This document shows, one piece after another, positions 1-26,599 of a DNA stretch of 64,000 bases; the stretch's first letter is position 1; each line of letters starts with the position of its first letter. The position numbers and the translations under genes are program-made. The notes below the pieces were generated by a model that saw only the letters and a list, made by a program, of their open reading frames with translations, did no database searches and had not been told where the DNA came from. Source of the stretch: Girardinichthys multiradiatus (lineage: Eukaryota > Chordata > Actinopteri > Cyprinodontiformes > Goodeidae); the NCBI RefSeq assembly GCF_021462225.1, contig NC_061795.1:2247001-2311000 (forward strand), in the 5' to 3' direction.

Positions 1-13185
<13,185 letters not shown>

Positions 13186-13690
13186 ACCTAATGACTCCAA
13201 ACCACACCTGGATGTGCCTTCAGAGATGATGGGACACAGACTAGACAGCACATTTTGTTTTATTCAGTTTATTTGTTGTTCTTTCACTTAGTCCTCAAAA
13301 TGTTGGAATGCTTGTGGTGTGTCTGGAGATGAGGTGCAGATATTTTCTTAGCCTGATTGATAATTTTACACCAGAGCTATCACCGGTTTAGATGCCTCTT
13401 TATATCAAGGTAGGTTTTTATTTCTTTTGGATTACTTTTGTGCAATTATCATAGAGCAACTTGCCAGTATGATTTTTATGAATTTCAAATGCAGTGGAGA
13501 GGGAAATATGTCATGTTCTTTAAAGTTTTTGTAATGATTTTATGCTGTTTGATGGATTTTACTAAAGTCTTGGGATTTATTGAGTATTTCTGTACCTGTA
13601 AATGTAATAGGATTACAATTATGTTACATTTTTCCAATTTTCTCATTTTTGCACAACTTAAATAAAGGCTATAAAACAGAATGTGTCTAC
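13186..13690 (+). other. ampd3: ampd3 3' UTR with poly(A) signal
   Basis: This follows the ampd3 stop codon directly. A canonical AATAAA is at 13661-13666, about 475 bases after the stop, and no splice acceptor or further coding potential is evident before it. Cleavage probably occurs near 13680-13690. The exact end is inferred. Confidence 0.6.
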
Positions 13691-14050
13691 CCAGCTGTTT
13701 TATACTTCAGATTGTCTGAAGAATGACAATCCGGCACACGCTGAGGTTAAAAATCCTAGTGAAAAGCAGGTGTCTCAACAACAATTTAAAAAGAACATCC
13801 TACAAGGGCGTTAATGTTAATAAATCAAATCAGGTATTGATTTTCATGTGTGTCACTTATTATGGGGCCCCCATTTGTGTAGTTTATGTGTGGCAGATTT
13901 AATCTTGACTTTGTAATATTTGCCAACTTTAGTTCTCCAGATCTAGCAGAGTATGAGAAAATCTACTCTCCCTAACCCTCTTCAGTAAACCACTGTCATA
14001 TTTAGTTCTAGGCTTGGTGAGGTAATTCCAAAACCTTAATTTTCTTCTGG
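13691..14050. other. ampd3-rnf141 spacer
   Basis: Unique-looking AT-rich sequence after the ampd3 poly(A) region. No open frame or repeat is recognised. Confidence 0.5.
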
Positions 14051-14710
14051 TTGAACGCATTGTTTTGTTGATTTTGACGTATGTTTGGACTCACTGGGAT
14101 AATGAAAACAAAATCTATCTTCAGCTTTCTAGAAGATACCTGAAGGTTTTGGGTCAAAACTGACTGGTATTTGGAACTGTTTATAAGTTAATCTACCATT
14201 ACAAAAGCCCCAGTTCCATCAGCAAAGAGTAACCCCAGAGCATAACACCGCCGCCACCATGTTTCTTTGCAATAATGGAGTTGTTTTTTTGCAGAACCTT
14301 TGGTTCCTTAACATTTGTTCCTTTGGGACAAATCCAAAAGTTGCAGGACACTCATCTTCGAGGATGAGTTTGATACCCCATAACTCATCCCTTCTGAAAT
14401 ATTTTAGCCAGGCCTGGATGGAAAGGGTGTTGTTTTTTTGTCAAACATACTTCCTAATCCAAAGAAATACAAAAAATACAAGAGGTTGTTGTCACATGTG
14501 GAATACTATTTTGCTAGAAATTCCTGCTGCTTCTTTAATGTTACTGTCGGCTCCTCAGGAGCATCCCCGACCAGTTTCAGTCTGGTTCTCATTCATTTTG
14601 GAAAAACCTCCAGTTTATTCTCCCGTATTTTCAAAGTACATTTACACATTGGAACAACCCAGCCAGTATGAACACTTTTGCAAGGTACTACATAATTACA
14701 GAAGATAGCA
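14050..14710 (-). mobile_element. Degenerate Tc1-like relic
   Basis: Segments correspond, inverted, to those at 21.43-21.84 kb. For example, CCTGAAGGTTTTGGGTCAAA near 14142 is the inverse of the segment near 21560. 'GCATAACACCGCCGCCACCA' at 14240-14260 is the inverse of the Tc1 core encoding a KHGGGS-like motif. A 149-codon + strand frame here (14259-14708) is antisense to this relic and not a gene. Confidence 0.5.
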
Positions 14711-14719
14711 TCCAAACAT

Positions 14720-17700
14720 CATAAATATGACACAAGCTTGTAGACTTATGTGAACCTTTAAGTACAACAAGACAGTATTTAAGTGCAAAATCATAGTTTC
14801 TTTAATGATAGTACAGCAACAAGGCCTTAAATTTCATCACACCCACATCCATAAAGCATTGTGAATAAAAGTCCTCCAGCAAGAAATAATCAAAAGCACT
14901 TCAGTCAGTGGAATTACAGTTAATGCTACAACCTTAAGGTGAAAATACCACATAAGACAGCAGGTTACGACATCAGTCTGTACTCATAATATAAACAGAT
15001 CTTTATTCTAAGAAATAACTCAGCTGCTGAGAAATCCTTACAGTGTCAGATATGAGCAGCAGTTCCACCCAGAGAGCCATGTGCAAACTAAACCAGACTT
15101 TTTAAATGCAATGAATCACATTATGGAGCATTTAGAAAACAATATATATATATATATATATATATGACAAAGGTTACTAATTTAATAGTTTGTTTCCAGA
15201 AAATGTCATATATTCGGAAAAAACCTCAAAGTGATCCAATCAAAAACTCAAATAAAAAATATATTAATAAATACCTCACAATCAGGGTTATCATTTAGTC
15301 ACATATCAGAAAATACTTCAGCTTAGTGCTGGATGTTCAAAATGTGAATAACAGCGATAAGGGTCGGCTTCAATAAGAGACAATGCATGTGGCCTACCAA
15401 GTAGTCGCCATTAATTAATAAGCATTTTTAGAAGATGGAGGCGATATTGTAAACAGTAGTGTGAACTCTGGCTGTACTCAAACATATTTGAACTTTTAAC
15501 GAGTACTGCAAATCGGATTTGTACATTATTATATTGCTAGTTGAGAAAGTGTCATTATTAATCCAGAAAGTCCTGCAATTCTTAAAGGAAGTCAAAGTAG
15601 TTTATGACCAAGTTTGAAAAGAAATCTCATTAGTTATTAAGAATATTTTATGACATATTTTAATTCGTTTTTTGAGTTTGTATTGTAACCGATATTATCT
15701 TAGAATCTAGACTTTTAACAAAAACATTTACTGTGATAATCATCACAACCTCTCAATACCAGAAAATATTGTGATCATGTTTTTGTCCGTAGTGCCCAGC
15801 TCCAGGTGTTCTCCACATAAATCACAGTTAAGTGTTGGGAAGCACTCAAACCCGGACAGAGCAGGAGAACTCAACAGAACTCTAATCTGGGTTTCAGTGA
15901 ATTTCTGCCTCTCAAAGTAAACTTGGTCATTTTACATACAGAAGTAAAGATAATAGCAGATATGCTCATGCAAACATATCCGTACAGATATGAGAATTCA
16001 TTTATTTTCAAACAATTACAAAGGATCATTTTTATATACAAATATATGTAAAATAAAAAAAACATCTTAAACCAGAATTTGATCTGAGAGGAAAACGGCG
16101 CTGTAAGCCAAGTCGTTCAAATAAAGTTTTATCCTGAACATTCTGAAGAAAAATCTGAATCATATCCCTTCAGACAGCTTCGCATCCCAGTGCTCATTTG
16201 GGACATTGTGCAGGGTTACAGAAAAGCTTTACAGATGGCAAAGAAATATGACTAAACCGCTGTTCTTTGGAAATTCATTAAACAGGAATGTGTCTCATGG
16301 ATTTGCAGCTAAATTTTGGAAAATGCTTCTTTTGTTTTTGTGACTTATTTACCAGCTCCATAAGCATGATCTGCCAGAGGGTTTTTTGTCTCAGCTAGAA
16401 CACTAGGAAAAAACATTTCCACATATATTACCAAGTTATATATAAATGTTATGTATTCCAACATTTACCTAATTTCACCACCTGTCCAGAGCAGTGAAAA
16501 CCAACATCAAGGTTATGTCAGGATAATTTTATATGTGCTACAAAAACCCAGCTCTTCTTTCCCAAACTATTAAAGCTGTTTGGTCATTTCCTTTGAGTCA
16601 ACATAATACAGTAACTGTAAGAATAATGCATAAACTTCATTCGTTTTGGGCTTTTCAGGATCCAGACAGACCATTTTCTTAGTTTGGGGGCTATTTGTTG
16701 GGCTGATGATGAGAGAAACGATAAGGACAGAACTATGCATAAAGGTTTAAATATATACATAAAATACCATTAATAATTGGTTAAATGTCCCTTAGTTTTG
16801 TGTTGCAGAGAAACAAAAAGCTTTTTGTTTTTTTCTTTGCTCGCTGGTGCTCCCCACATCATGATTGGACAATAAACGTGCTCTGTGGTGAGCACAATTC
16901 GGCTGCAATTCACCACAGTGGCGAAGGATTGCTTGTGGTTTTAACTTCATTTTAGGGTTTTGGGGGCTTTCATGTGTAATGAACCACTGTTAGTGTCTGC
17001 AATTGCAATTGAAGTGTGGTGAAGCCGATTTTATGTTAAACGACCTGCCATATTAGAACACCTGCTAGCTATACGAGTCATCTACAGAGAACGCTGCAGA
17101 AAGTCACGGCCTAACATGCGAGTCAAAGTTATTTTTTGATAAAACCTGATGGTTGTGAACTTCGCAGAACAACCATGTGCTAATTTTAGCTCACCTTTGT
17201 GAGCTCAGCTAGCGGCGCTGCAGGTGATGGAGACTGAGAAAGTTTTATTGTTTGCAGCAGTTTGCACAGTTGTCCTGCAGAGCTGCTGCAATTTAAATGA
17301 GCGTTGTGCCTTTGATCAGAGCTCAGTTTTCCCTCCAACAACCACAAACACCATCCATCCTCTCAGTGGCTGGTTGAAACATGGCAGCCGCTGCTAATCT
17401 CTTTTTATTTTTTCTTACTGTTCTGTCCATGTTTCATGGGAGGTGGTAACTGTGCAACAACAACACAGTGGTCAGTTGGAGAAAACTTTAGAAATATCTT
17501 ATTGTGTGAGTGCTGTAATGTTACCCCCTTGACTGTTCAGATTATTGAGCAGATTAGTTACCATATTATCTGACCTTTGTTCTTCCTATTCAGTTATCTG
17601 CAGATCAACTGACAATTCTGCTTTTCTTTTATGAAGTTTCTACTAATTTCTTACAATTCAACATCTGATTTTACATCTTTTTTCACTTCTTTAGCCCTTT

Positions 17701-19754
17701 TCAGAAAGAAGTTGTGCTTCTTCAGTATGTCAGCTTCATGGTCTCCCCTGGTCTTTGAAAATGTCTTCAAATGTCTTACTCTTTAAAAGTGGATTTTGTA
17801 TTAACTTCAGCTTTGTCTGCCAATTTTAGCCTACAGTTTTTCTATTTAAGTTGATTAGATGACAGTTCTGCCCTTATTATTAGTTATGCTAATTTTGAAC
17901 ATTTCAGCTATTTATTTCTGTTGACTTTAGATTCTTAGAGTTACTTTAGAAAATGTCAACTTACAGCATTCACACTGCATTTTCACATGAAATTTGACTT
18001 TTTCTAGTTTATTAGTTTTTTGTGTGTGTGTGTTAGCAGGAATGTACTGGTTATAAAAGCCCTGTTGGTGGCTGTTTCTAATAAACAAAACTAAATCCGC
18101 TCATTATGTTGGTTTATCTTTTATTCCCTATTAGGCCTAGTCAGGAAAAATAACCCATTTAGGAGCTGAATAAAAAAAAGAAAACCAAAAACAAATGGGA
18201 CAAAACATTAGATATTTCTGATGTGGGAAGGGGAAACAAAATATTAAAATGCTGTAGTCCAAATCGTTCCACTAAAATAACTGTTGTTCCAGCTTCACGT
18301 CTGTGTTTTTTAGAATGTGAATGCAACTTCTGCAATATGTTGAGCTATACATTGTTGTCAGCAGTACGGTGCTTTCAAGAACACGATATTGTATTCATTT
18401 CTGCACTTTTTGAAGTCGCTAGTCTATTAGAAAATATGCAAACTGGTTTTTAAACAATAAGTACTGAAAAAGACTGAGCCACTAACAAGTGTAGAGTTTT
18501 CCATATCTTCTGCTCAGTGACATCAGTGGAATAGGGATCTGCATATTAGTTTCCCCAAATGTACCAACCTATAGCTCCTAGAAAACACTGCTGGTCAGTG
18601 AGAAGTAGGACCTAATTGCGTGTAGCTGGTTAAATATTGCACATCAGAAGGAATTTAGAAGGGAGCAGGCTTTGTTATGCCTGGAAAATAAGCAGTTACT
18701 TCATGTTTAAACCAGCACCACTCCGCTGCTTGTTTTAAACTCAGGAATTTATCCTTGAAGTTCTTTGTCTGAGCTTGTAGTGAATTTCATTTTAGTTCAA
18801 TTTAAACCATTTAAGTTTATTTTTTTAACCAAAATACTGTAAACCGGGTTACGGCTAATCGACTTTCCATGTGGCTAGCTGAAACTGGTGACAATAAGCC
18901 ACGGAGGCTAATACTTTTTCATCCCCAGAGAGAAGCCGGGCATTTGGGTTCATTGTCCTGTTGGAGAGCCCAACGTTGTCCAAGTTTCAACTGACAGAAA
19001 CAGAGGTCACCAGTAACTGTTTTGCTTCCAGTGGTGCTGGTGTGTTACAGAAAATGGATGGAATAACAGATGGAAGACATTCTCCTGTTTCTTTAACTTC
19101 ACCCCAAATTTAACAGCAAAATGGTGGAAATGTGGGAGTTCCAACTGGACAATGATTTTTTTAAAGAATATATCAAGATAAAATAAAGCTTCTGGAACAG
19201 TCCCAGTGTCAACCCTAATAAATATGATAAATTAAGCCTAAAAGCATGCTTAAATTAACTCTAAAGTTTCTGACAATAGTGATCAAAAATCCAGACACCA
19301 CTGTGCAGGAAGCTTGCTGATGGTAACAAAAAGCACATTTCAAAGTGTGACCAGTTAAGGGACATTTAAGCCAATATCAGTGAGTGTTTATGTATAGTTG
19401 AGTCCGTACAAATAACACGGTGCATCATTAAAAACCCAAAATGAAGGTGACATTCATGCTGATGATGAGTATATGTGAACTATTCACCAGAACTGTATGT
19501 TATGGTGCACAAATTAAACATAGTCAGGCTTAGACAACACAAGGTGGCTACAGGATTCCACGTCAGTAATATTTGGGCTGTGAGCATCCTGGGATTTTCA
19601 GGACTGAGATGTACCTTAGTGTCTGTCATTTAAACATGAATAAACTCTGCTGTTTGATTTTTACACAGAACATAAAGATCTCCTCAGTGAAAGCTTCTTT
19701 CTGTGTTTCAGGGCTAATTTCCCTTACTATCTACTTGGCTCAGTGCACAGTGTG
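14720..19754 (-). other. Intergenic sequence, possibly with a long rnf141 3' UTR
   Basis: Five kilobases with no supported coding exon. It includes an (AT)n tract at 15142-15165 and a short (GT)n run near 18020. The distal part next to the rnf141 stop (19755) is presumably its 3' UTR, but no poly(A) site could be fixed with confidence. Confidence 0.5.
15142..15165. repeat. (AT)n microsatellite
   Basis: Twelve uninterrupted AT dinucleotides. Confidence 0.95.
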
Positions 19755-22668
19755 TTACGGCCTGTGTGGATGGCCCACCTCATCAGCCAGGTTGAGAATG
19801 TAGCTGACTACTTCGTCCTCTGAGGGGAAGTCAGACATCACCCACGACTCGTTGGCAGCCGTCACTTGCAGACGACATATTGGACAGTTTCTGCTGTGCC
19901 CACTCCTGCGGAAGCAGAAAACGTTCGGTTATGTCGGTCTGGAACCGTTTCGAAATCAAGACAAATGACTACAACATAAACCAAGCTTCACCATTTATCG
20001 ATGCACTTCTGACAGAAGCTGTGCGTGCAGGGCAGGATGAGGTCGGCCTTCCCGTCCATGCAGATGCAGCACTCCTCCTGATCCGTCAGCTGCTTCACCC
20101 TGCACAGAAACGCATACAGAATAAAGCACCACTTCTACAGTGCCAGGTAAAAGCATCTTTTTCCTACAATCCCCAATCCTAGGTGGAAAGAAATTAATGA
20201 AACGTTTGTTTTTACAAATAAAACATCTGAGAATTCCCTGCTTTAAGCTTCTCCACAACTTTCTCCCTGACCCGTCTGCTGTGATCCTTGGTCTTCATAA
20301 TACTGCTTGTTCACTAATGTTCTCCAGCAAACCTTTGACACCTTCACAAAACAAGATTAAAAACACTATTTACTAATTAGGTGACTTCCAAAGTCAGTTG
20401 GTTGCACTGGATTTTATTTAGGGGTATCAGATTAAACGGGGCTGAATACAAATCAGCCTACAGTTCGTGTTCAGATTTTTATCTGGAGAGAAATCTGAAA
20501 CCTTTTTCCTTCATGTCCCTTGGTGTAACAGATGTGTAATACCATCATCTTCCCATCCAATCCACTTTTGTGCAGAGACTGAAATAATGGAACCAAGAGC
20601 CACTTCCCTTGTACTGACCTCCCCATCCACATGCTGGCCTGGCAGGAGTCAGTGGAGGGCAGCTGGGCAGACGGACCTCTGATGGCTCCTTCTGCAGACA
20701 GTACCTCAGCAGCCTGACTGGTGATGTCACGGTACAACTGGATGAACTGATACAGGTTCATGATCCGTGACGCTTCCACCATACCACTCTCCTTGTTTAT
20801 CTAAGAGAGGGCGAAAGCAAAATTGACGCATCTGGCAGACTAGTTCAGCGAATGTACATCAAAACAAGATCCACGTGCTAAAGAGCTTGGTTTTAAAATA
20901 ACTGCTTAGGCACAATCCGTCTATACATACAGCTTCCTTTTGTAGGAAGCTGGAGGGGCAAAAACTCAAGCAGTGAACTCAAGCGACTCCAAAGTGGATA
21001 CTGTTTTTTTTTTCACAAAAAAATAAGACTACATGAAGTTAGAAGTTGCACAAATGTAATTCTAAGAGAAACAAATGATTTCCAAATGATTTCTATCAGT
21101 CAGGACAAGGGAACAAAACACTCTGCAGCACAACATGCTACACATTCCAAGGTACAGTGAAGGCAGCGCTCAGTATAAAAAAGAAAATATGGAAGAGCAG
21201 TTAAATTACAAAAAGTGAGATGTTTCTCCAGTGAGGCTCCCAAGAGGTCGACAGCAACACTGAAGGAGCTGCAGGACTTTCTGGCTAGAACTAATTGTGT
21301 TCTTTATGTGACATCAGAATTGTACTATCTATGCTGTATATGCAGTTATGGTCCCTCAAAACAAATCATTAACCTTTGGACCATAAATCCAAATGTATAA
21401 CAGTATTTGCTACAAACACAACACACTAAAAGAACTCCATACCCGCAGTGAAACATGGTGGTGGCAGTGTCATGCTCTGGGGTTACCTTTCTTCACATGG
21501 AATTGGGTTTTTTGTTAAGGAGTGTGAACTATAAAATAGTTCTAAAAACCAGTCAGTTTTGACACAAAACCTTTAGGTAAATGCTAGGAAGCCTAAAATG
21601 GAGGAGGGATGATTATCAGTATCACTGTGAGTCAAAGCATACATCCAAATCAAAAACAGAAGGACTTTATGAGAACAATATTAAAGTTTTGGAATGGTCT
21701 AGAGTCTAGAAGTCAACAGAAAATCTTGGGAAACTCCAGAATACTGATGTGGAAAATAGATGCCCTCACAATCTGCAAGGTAATGCAGGCAAATAAGCCA
21801 AGATGTGGGATGCTGACTGACTCCTTCCAATAAATGAATGCTGAAATTAGATCAAACAAAGTAGCTCAAGGGTGTACACATTATGGCCCCTTTTGATTAT
21901 TATTTTTTTAATCTCCATGGTTTCTGATCTATCCTGTTCTGATAAAACGTAAGCAGTATGGACAGAGGGTCCAATTTGGCCTCACCTTGGTGCAGAGGAT
22001 CCGGACGGCCACCTTCCACAAGGCGGAGGCATCAGACCCGGGCTGAACTTCAAACAGAAGGTGCTTCTGTTGTCCAGCAGCTAACTTGGCTGTTCTGAGA
22101 GGGGAGAACAGCAAAGTTCAGCCTTATTCTCACCGATGCTTCTGCTGGAGTTAACACTAGTGTCTAGATTCATTGAGCCAAGGAACTTCAACAATACATA
22201 ACAATTCTTCTGTTGTGTTTCATTCATTTAGCTCAAGCCATCATGAGCTATTCATTAGACTATCAATGTCAGCACTCTTCGATTGATTCTTTAGCGTTTT
22301 AACTATTTATGGTCGTCTGAATGGAAAAACTAAAGGAAATATCAGCAGTAAATCCTGAGTCATTTTCTCACTTTCTGCACATTGTTCTGCTTCTCAAATT
22401 CTCAAATTTGGAAAAATCAAACTAAACTATATCAAACTAGGTAATATCTGCGGAGCACAACTGTAGAGCAGTACTCTACAATTGTGCTTATTAGTATCTT
22501 CACACTGAGTGATAAACAGCCACATGCTGACACTTACAGGTCATTAAGCTCAGCCACTCTCGCCAGGAACTCCTCGTAGGTTAGGTAGCCGCTTTCTCGG
22601 ACCAGTCCAGCGTGTTTCACCAGCTTCTCAGGCAGATGGTTGATCTGACCTGAGATTTGCTGGCCCAT
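19755..22668 (-). CDS. rnf141: RING finger protein 141
   Basis: Five coding exons on the - strand: 22668-22538 (ATG), 22094-21986, 20800-20619, 20099-19992, 19905-19755 (TAA). All are GT-AG and in phase, giving 226 residues (human about 230). The protein starts MGQQIS, a typical N-myristoylation signal. A conserved central part contains [11 protein letters not shown] and [18 protein letters not shown]3HC4 RING spans about residues 151-187 ([23 protein letters not shown]), followed by a conserved tail ending in HPHRP. RING proteins of this type are candidate E3 ubiquitin ligases; RNF141 has been linked to spermatogenesis in mammals (family knowledge). It lies tail to tail with ampd3, as in human. 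Confidence 0.96.
21430..21840 (+). mobile_element. Degenerate Tc1-like relic in rnf141 intron
   Basis: The + strand carries GTGAAACATGGTGGTGGCAG at about 21450, coding the [12 protein letters not shown] core of Tc1 transposases. After an internal break, the downstream part resembles a decayed C-terminal half ([12 protein letters not shown]-like). It is antisense to rnf141 and shares segments with the inverted relic at 14.05-14.71 kb. Confidence 0.6.
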
Positions 22669-24671
22669 CCTGGAAGCAGCAGCAGCACCTACTATCCTGC
22701 AGGGGGCAGCACTTCATTCAGTTCTGCAGCACCTGTTGGCAAAATTAACTTGGAAATGTCAGCCCAGATTAGGCATTGGCCAGCTGCCAGTATAGCAAGG
22801 TTCTAAAAAGTTAGTTTCTACACTGCTAAAATGTTCTTGTTTCTAAAGCTTTTTAAATAAGAACAGATGAGAAAATATATTACTTAGAGTGAAGCACCAA
22901 CTGCTGAGCACTGCCAGTCAGCTCACATACAGGAAAGTCAGATTCAGCTGTTCTGAAATATTTTTGGTTGTGAAAAACATGAATAGTCATAGTGTGGAAA
23001 CTAAAAGAGTGCCACCCCATCACTGTCATGATTATACTACTTTACTTTAAGGTCACATTTCCCATCTGTTTACAGTATAATGCTAATGTCTCAGCCAGGA
23101 CTCCCTTGCAAAAATCTTTGAATCTCAGTGACATTGTTCTTGCTAAAATAAGGATTTTAAAATGTTATATTATTTTAACAGCTGTTCTAAAAGAGTACTT
23201 AGATCATATCATAGATTTTTATATCAAATTTTGTGTAAATACTCTGAAACCAGTGTGATTTGTTGCAGGCATCTTTAGTTTGGTTACGTAAAAAATAAGA
23301 CATGGAAATACCCACAATACTGTATCCAGCAAATTAGATTTGCACAATAAACCGAAACTATATTATAATCACAATTTCAGTGTGTGTAATATTATTATCA
23401 CAAAGGACTACTTGGAAAGCAGTGTTTGTTGACTGTTATACTCCAAGAGTCTAGGATTCACATTTTGCATCATGCCAGTGACATATTCAGCCTGCTGAAC
23501 AGTAACTGTTGCCCACATCTGACATACATGATACAGATGGCGGTGCCAAAGAAACTAAAGGCCACTGTGATGGAAGCATCGTAATAACAGGTAAGAAGGA
23601 GCGGAGTGAGCAAAACGTGGATATATACTAAAAAATATCGTCATGGCAATATTTAACAAAATTGCAGCTGGTTAAATTTCCAATATTGTGCAGCCCTGCA
23701 AGAAATAGGTTTGAGAATAAGAAAGTTATTTTAATTGATTTCATAACTTTATAGTCTCTGTTGGACAAGTGAGGTTGTAACTGTATACTGTGGACCAACA
23801 TAATGGAACAGCCTACCTCCAGTTATTAGGCAGGTGTGTTCAGGTGATGTTTTTAAGTCAGAATTAAGCACCTCCTGTTTAATTGGAAGTTTGCAACTGC
23901 TTGTTTCTCTCTGTAATTCCTTTTCTGTATTTTAGTTCATTTTTAAGATGATTGTTTTTATCTTTATGGTGATAATAGTTAATTTATATTTTTATTGTTA
24001 GTGTTAATCTGACAGTTTTTAATTTTGAGTTTTATTACTTTATCTTCATCCTTGGCACTTTTAGTTTAGATTTTTTTTTCTTCTTCTTTAATGTGATAAC
24101 TCTCAATTTCTATTTTTATTTTATTTTTGCTCTGATCGAGATTATTTTTTATTTGAATTGATTTTAGTATGTTTTATAATTTTTTATTCACATCTGGATG
24201 TGCTTCATGGCAGGTCAGGTGTCAGCAGGCAGGACGGGCTCTGCTTCAACCCCCCCCCCTGTTCCAGAATATGGTTTAAAAACTTTAGGAAAACATTTCT
24301 TATTATTATTAGTAGTAGTAATAGTAGTAGGTGTTGCAAATAAACGCCTACATTAAAGACCAAATGAATTATTGCTAAAAATAAAAGCCAGTTCATGGAT
24401 CGTTGTTTTAAGGCTGATCAGGCTCATTGAGAACTATTAGTTAAAAGGTGAATTTTGCTACTTCGTTTCTAAACCTTCATTTCAGACCTACCTCAGCAGG
24501 TAAACTGAGGTAAAGCTCAGTTCAAATTCAAAGTTTACTTGATAAGCTATGTGCTAGCAAGAAGCAGCAGCTCTGCTATAAACGAAGCCGAACCAACCAG
24601 TCTACGTGCTGGGGATGAAAAACCTGAACCCTCGGTGCGAAGACAGCTACGACGGTAGGATGATGTTTGTC
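22669..24671 (-). other. Probable first intron of rnf141 (5' UTR intron)
   Basis: An acceptor-like CTGCTTCCAG precedes the rnf141 ATG, and a donor-like GTGAGT follows a CpG-richer block near 24680, so this 2-kb stretch is read as the intron between a non-coding exon and the ATG exon. Around 23332-23702 is sequence resembling a common fish dispersed repeat (ends near TTGTGCAGCCCTG). A small trinucleotide run (TTA/GTA) is at 24300-24331. Confidence 0.5.
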
Positions 24672-24790
24672 AAACTCACCACACTTTTAACACCTAAAGT
24701 TGAATCTTCCGTCGCCACCTCCGCTGAGGATTGTTTTCACAGACACAACAAAATACAGCGGCGCGGCTTCATGACGTCATCATTCCAAGT
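24672..24790 (-). promoter_or_regulatory. rnf141: Probable rnf141 promoter and non-coding first exon, with CRE palindrome
   Basis: This is a local CpG-richer patch. A consensus CREB/ATF site TGACGTCA at 24772-24779 sits in the larger palindrome ATGACGTCAT. It is followed on the - strand by GCCGCGCCGCTG and, about 90 bases on, by a strong splice donor (GTGTG|GTGAGT, exon end at 24680). The arrangement fits a promoter plus short 5' UTR exon for rnf141, about 2 kb upstream of its ATG. The transcription start is inferred and no TATA box is claimed. Confidence 0.55.
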
Positions 24791-25328
24791 CATTTAGTTG
24801 TCTGTTGTAGCAAGTTTGGATGATTTCTGTTCAAAGGTTTTTAACATTTGTTTAAAACCTGCCCTCTTGGTCATGTGGTATAATACAGTAGGTTACGTTG
24901 TATTATAAGTAGCTTGTCTGAGCTCGTTTCAGGCAGTTGTGGGTTCCTTTTTTTTCCTGCCAAAACCCTTTGTGAAAGCTACCAAAAAGTAAAAATTGAA
25001 TCATACAGCGTGGTAAAAGTGACAAAAGTATTCATATACTTAAACTTTTTCCTTTGCATTTTGTAACATTACAACCGCTAGCTTTAATGCATTTATAGAG
25101 AGCTCAAAGTGGTGGAATGTGGTGGTTTCTTTCGCCAGAGTGGAAGAGGAAGCTGATGGTTTTGACCATCTATTACACCGGCCATTACCCTTCAAGTCAC
25201 TTAGTAAACTATATCAAAAGTAATACACATGCTTTTTTGCTTTGTGTGCATTGGAACAACACTAAAACATTTTGAAAAGAAGTCAAATTTGACATAATTT
25301 CACGTAAAAGTAAAAAAAAAAAAAGAAT

Positions 25329-26585
25329 GGGCTGGACATAATTATTGGCACCCTCTACTAATTATTTGGTTGCATATCCCTTGGAAAGAAGAACTGATTT
25401 AAGTCCTATAACCATCAACTGGCTTCTTACCTCTCAACTGAATTTTGAACCGCTCTTCTTTTGCAAACTGATCTAGGTCTCTCATATTTGAAGGGTGCCT
25501 TTTCCCAACAGAAATTTTTAGATTTCTCCACAGGTGTTCTATGGGATCTAGATCCAGGCTCTCTGCTGGCCACTTCAGAAGTCTCCAGCACTTTGCTTCC
25601 ATCCATTTCTAGGTGCTTTTTGAAGTATGTTTGGGGTCATTGTCCTGCAGGAAGACCCTTGACCTAGGACCCAAACCTCTCCGATTATTCAGATCTAATC
25701 TTAAGATTTCATGATGCCTTGCACACAGTCAAGGCACCCAAAACATCTTTGAATCTTCGCCATACTTGACTGTAGGTACTGTGTTCTTTTCTTTGCTGGC
25801 CTTATTTAATTTTTTGTAAACAGTAGAATGAGGTGCTTTACCAAGAAGCCGTATCTCATCTGTGCACAAGACATTTTCCCAGCAGGATCTTGGCAAACTG
25901 CAGTCTAGCTTTTTTATGTCTCTGTGTCAACAGTGGGGTCCTCCAGGGTCTCCTGGCGTTTCATTTCATTCAAATGTTGACGGATAGTTGTGCTGACACT
26001 GATGTACCCTGAGCCTCCAGAACAGCTTGAATTGCTTTGGAACTTGATTGGGGCTCTTTATCCACGATCAAGACCATGCTGTATTACCACCTTTCACTGG
26101 TTTTTCTCCTCCATCCATATCTAGGGAGATTAGCTACAGTGCCATGGGTGGTAAACGTCTTAATTAACCTTTGCACCATGGACAAAAGAACATCAAGATT
26201 TCTGAAGATGGACTTGTAACTTGAGGTTGTTTATGTTTTTTCTACATTTTGGTTTTCAAGTCATCAGATTGTTCTCACCTCCTCTTTCTGTTCTCACAAT
26301 GCAAAGATTGAATCAACTTCTCTCCTTTGAATCTGGTTTCAGGCGTGATTTTTAAATTGCCCACATCTGTGACCTGCTACAGGCCCATTACTTTGTCTGG
26401 CCCATTGGTTTAAATTATGTTAAGTTTGCCTTTTTTTCTCAGCTTTTTGGTTTTGTTCCAAAACACCCAAAGGAAATAATCATGTGTATAACAAAACATG
26501 TGTATTTGCAATTATTTTATGAGAGTAATGGGAGTTTTATTTTCAGGAAAAGGTTCCGGGTGCCAACACTTTTGGCCATGACTGT
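25329..26585 (-). mobile_element. Degenerate Tc1-like transposon
   Basis: The - strand at 25602-25399 encodes a Tc1 transposase C-terminus (SLDLDPIEHLWRNLKISVGK, then HPSNMRDLDQFAKEE). Terminal sequences containing a TTGGCACCC-type end occur near 25345-25355 and inverted near 26555-26585 (GTGCCAACACTTTTGGCCAT). The internal sequence is full of stops and shifts. Confidence 0.65.
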
Positions 26586-26599
26586 ATGTTACTACCACA

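Noticed and set aside
14259..14708. 149-codon + strand frame
   Set aside because: It lies antisense in a decayed Tc1 relic and resembles no protein.
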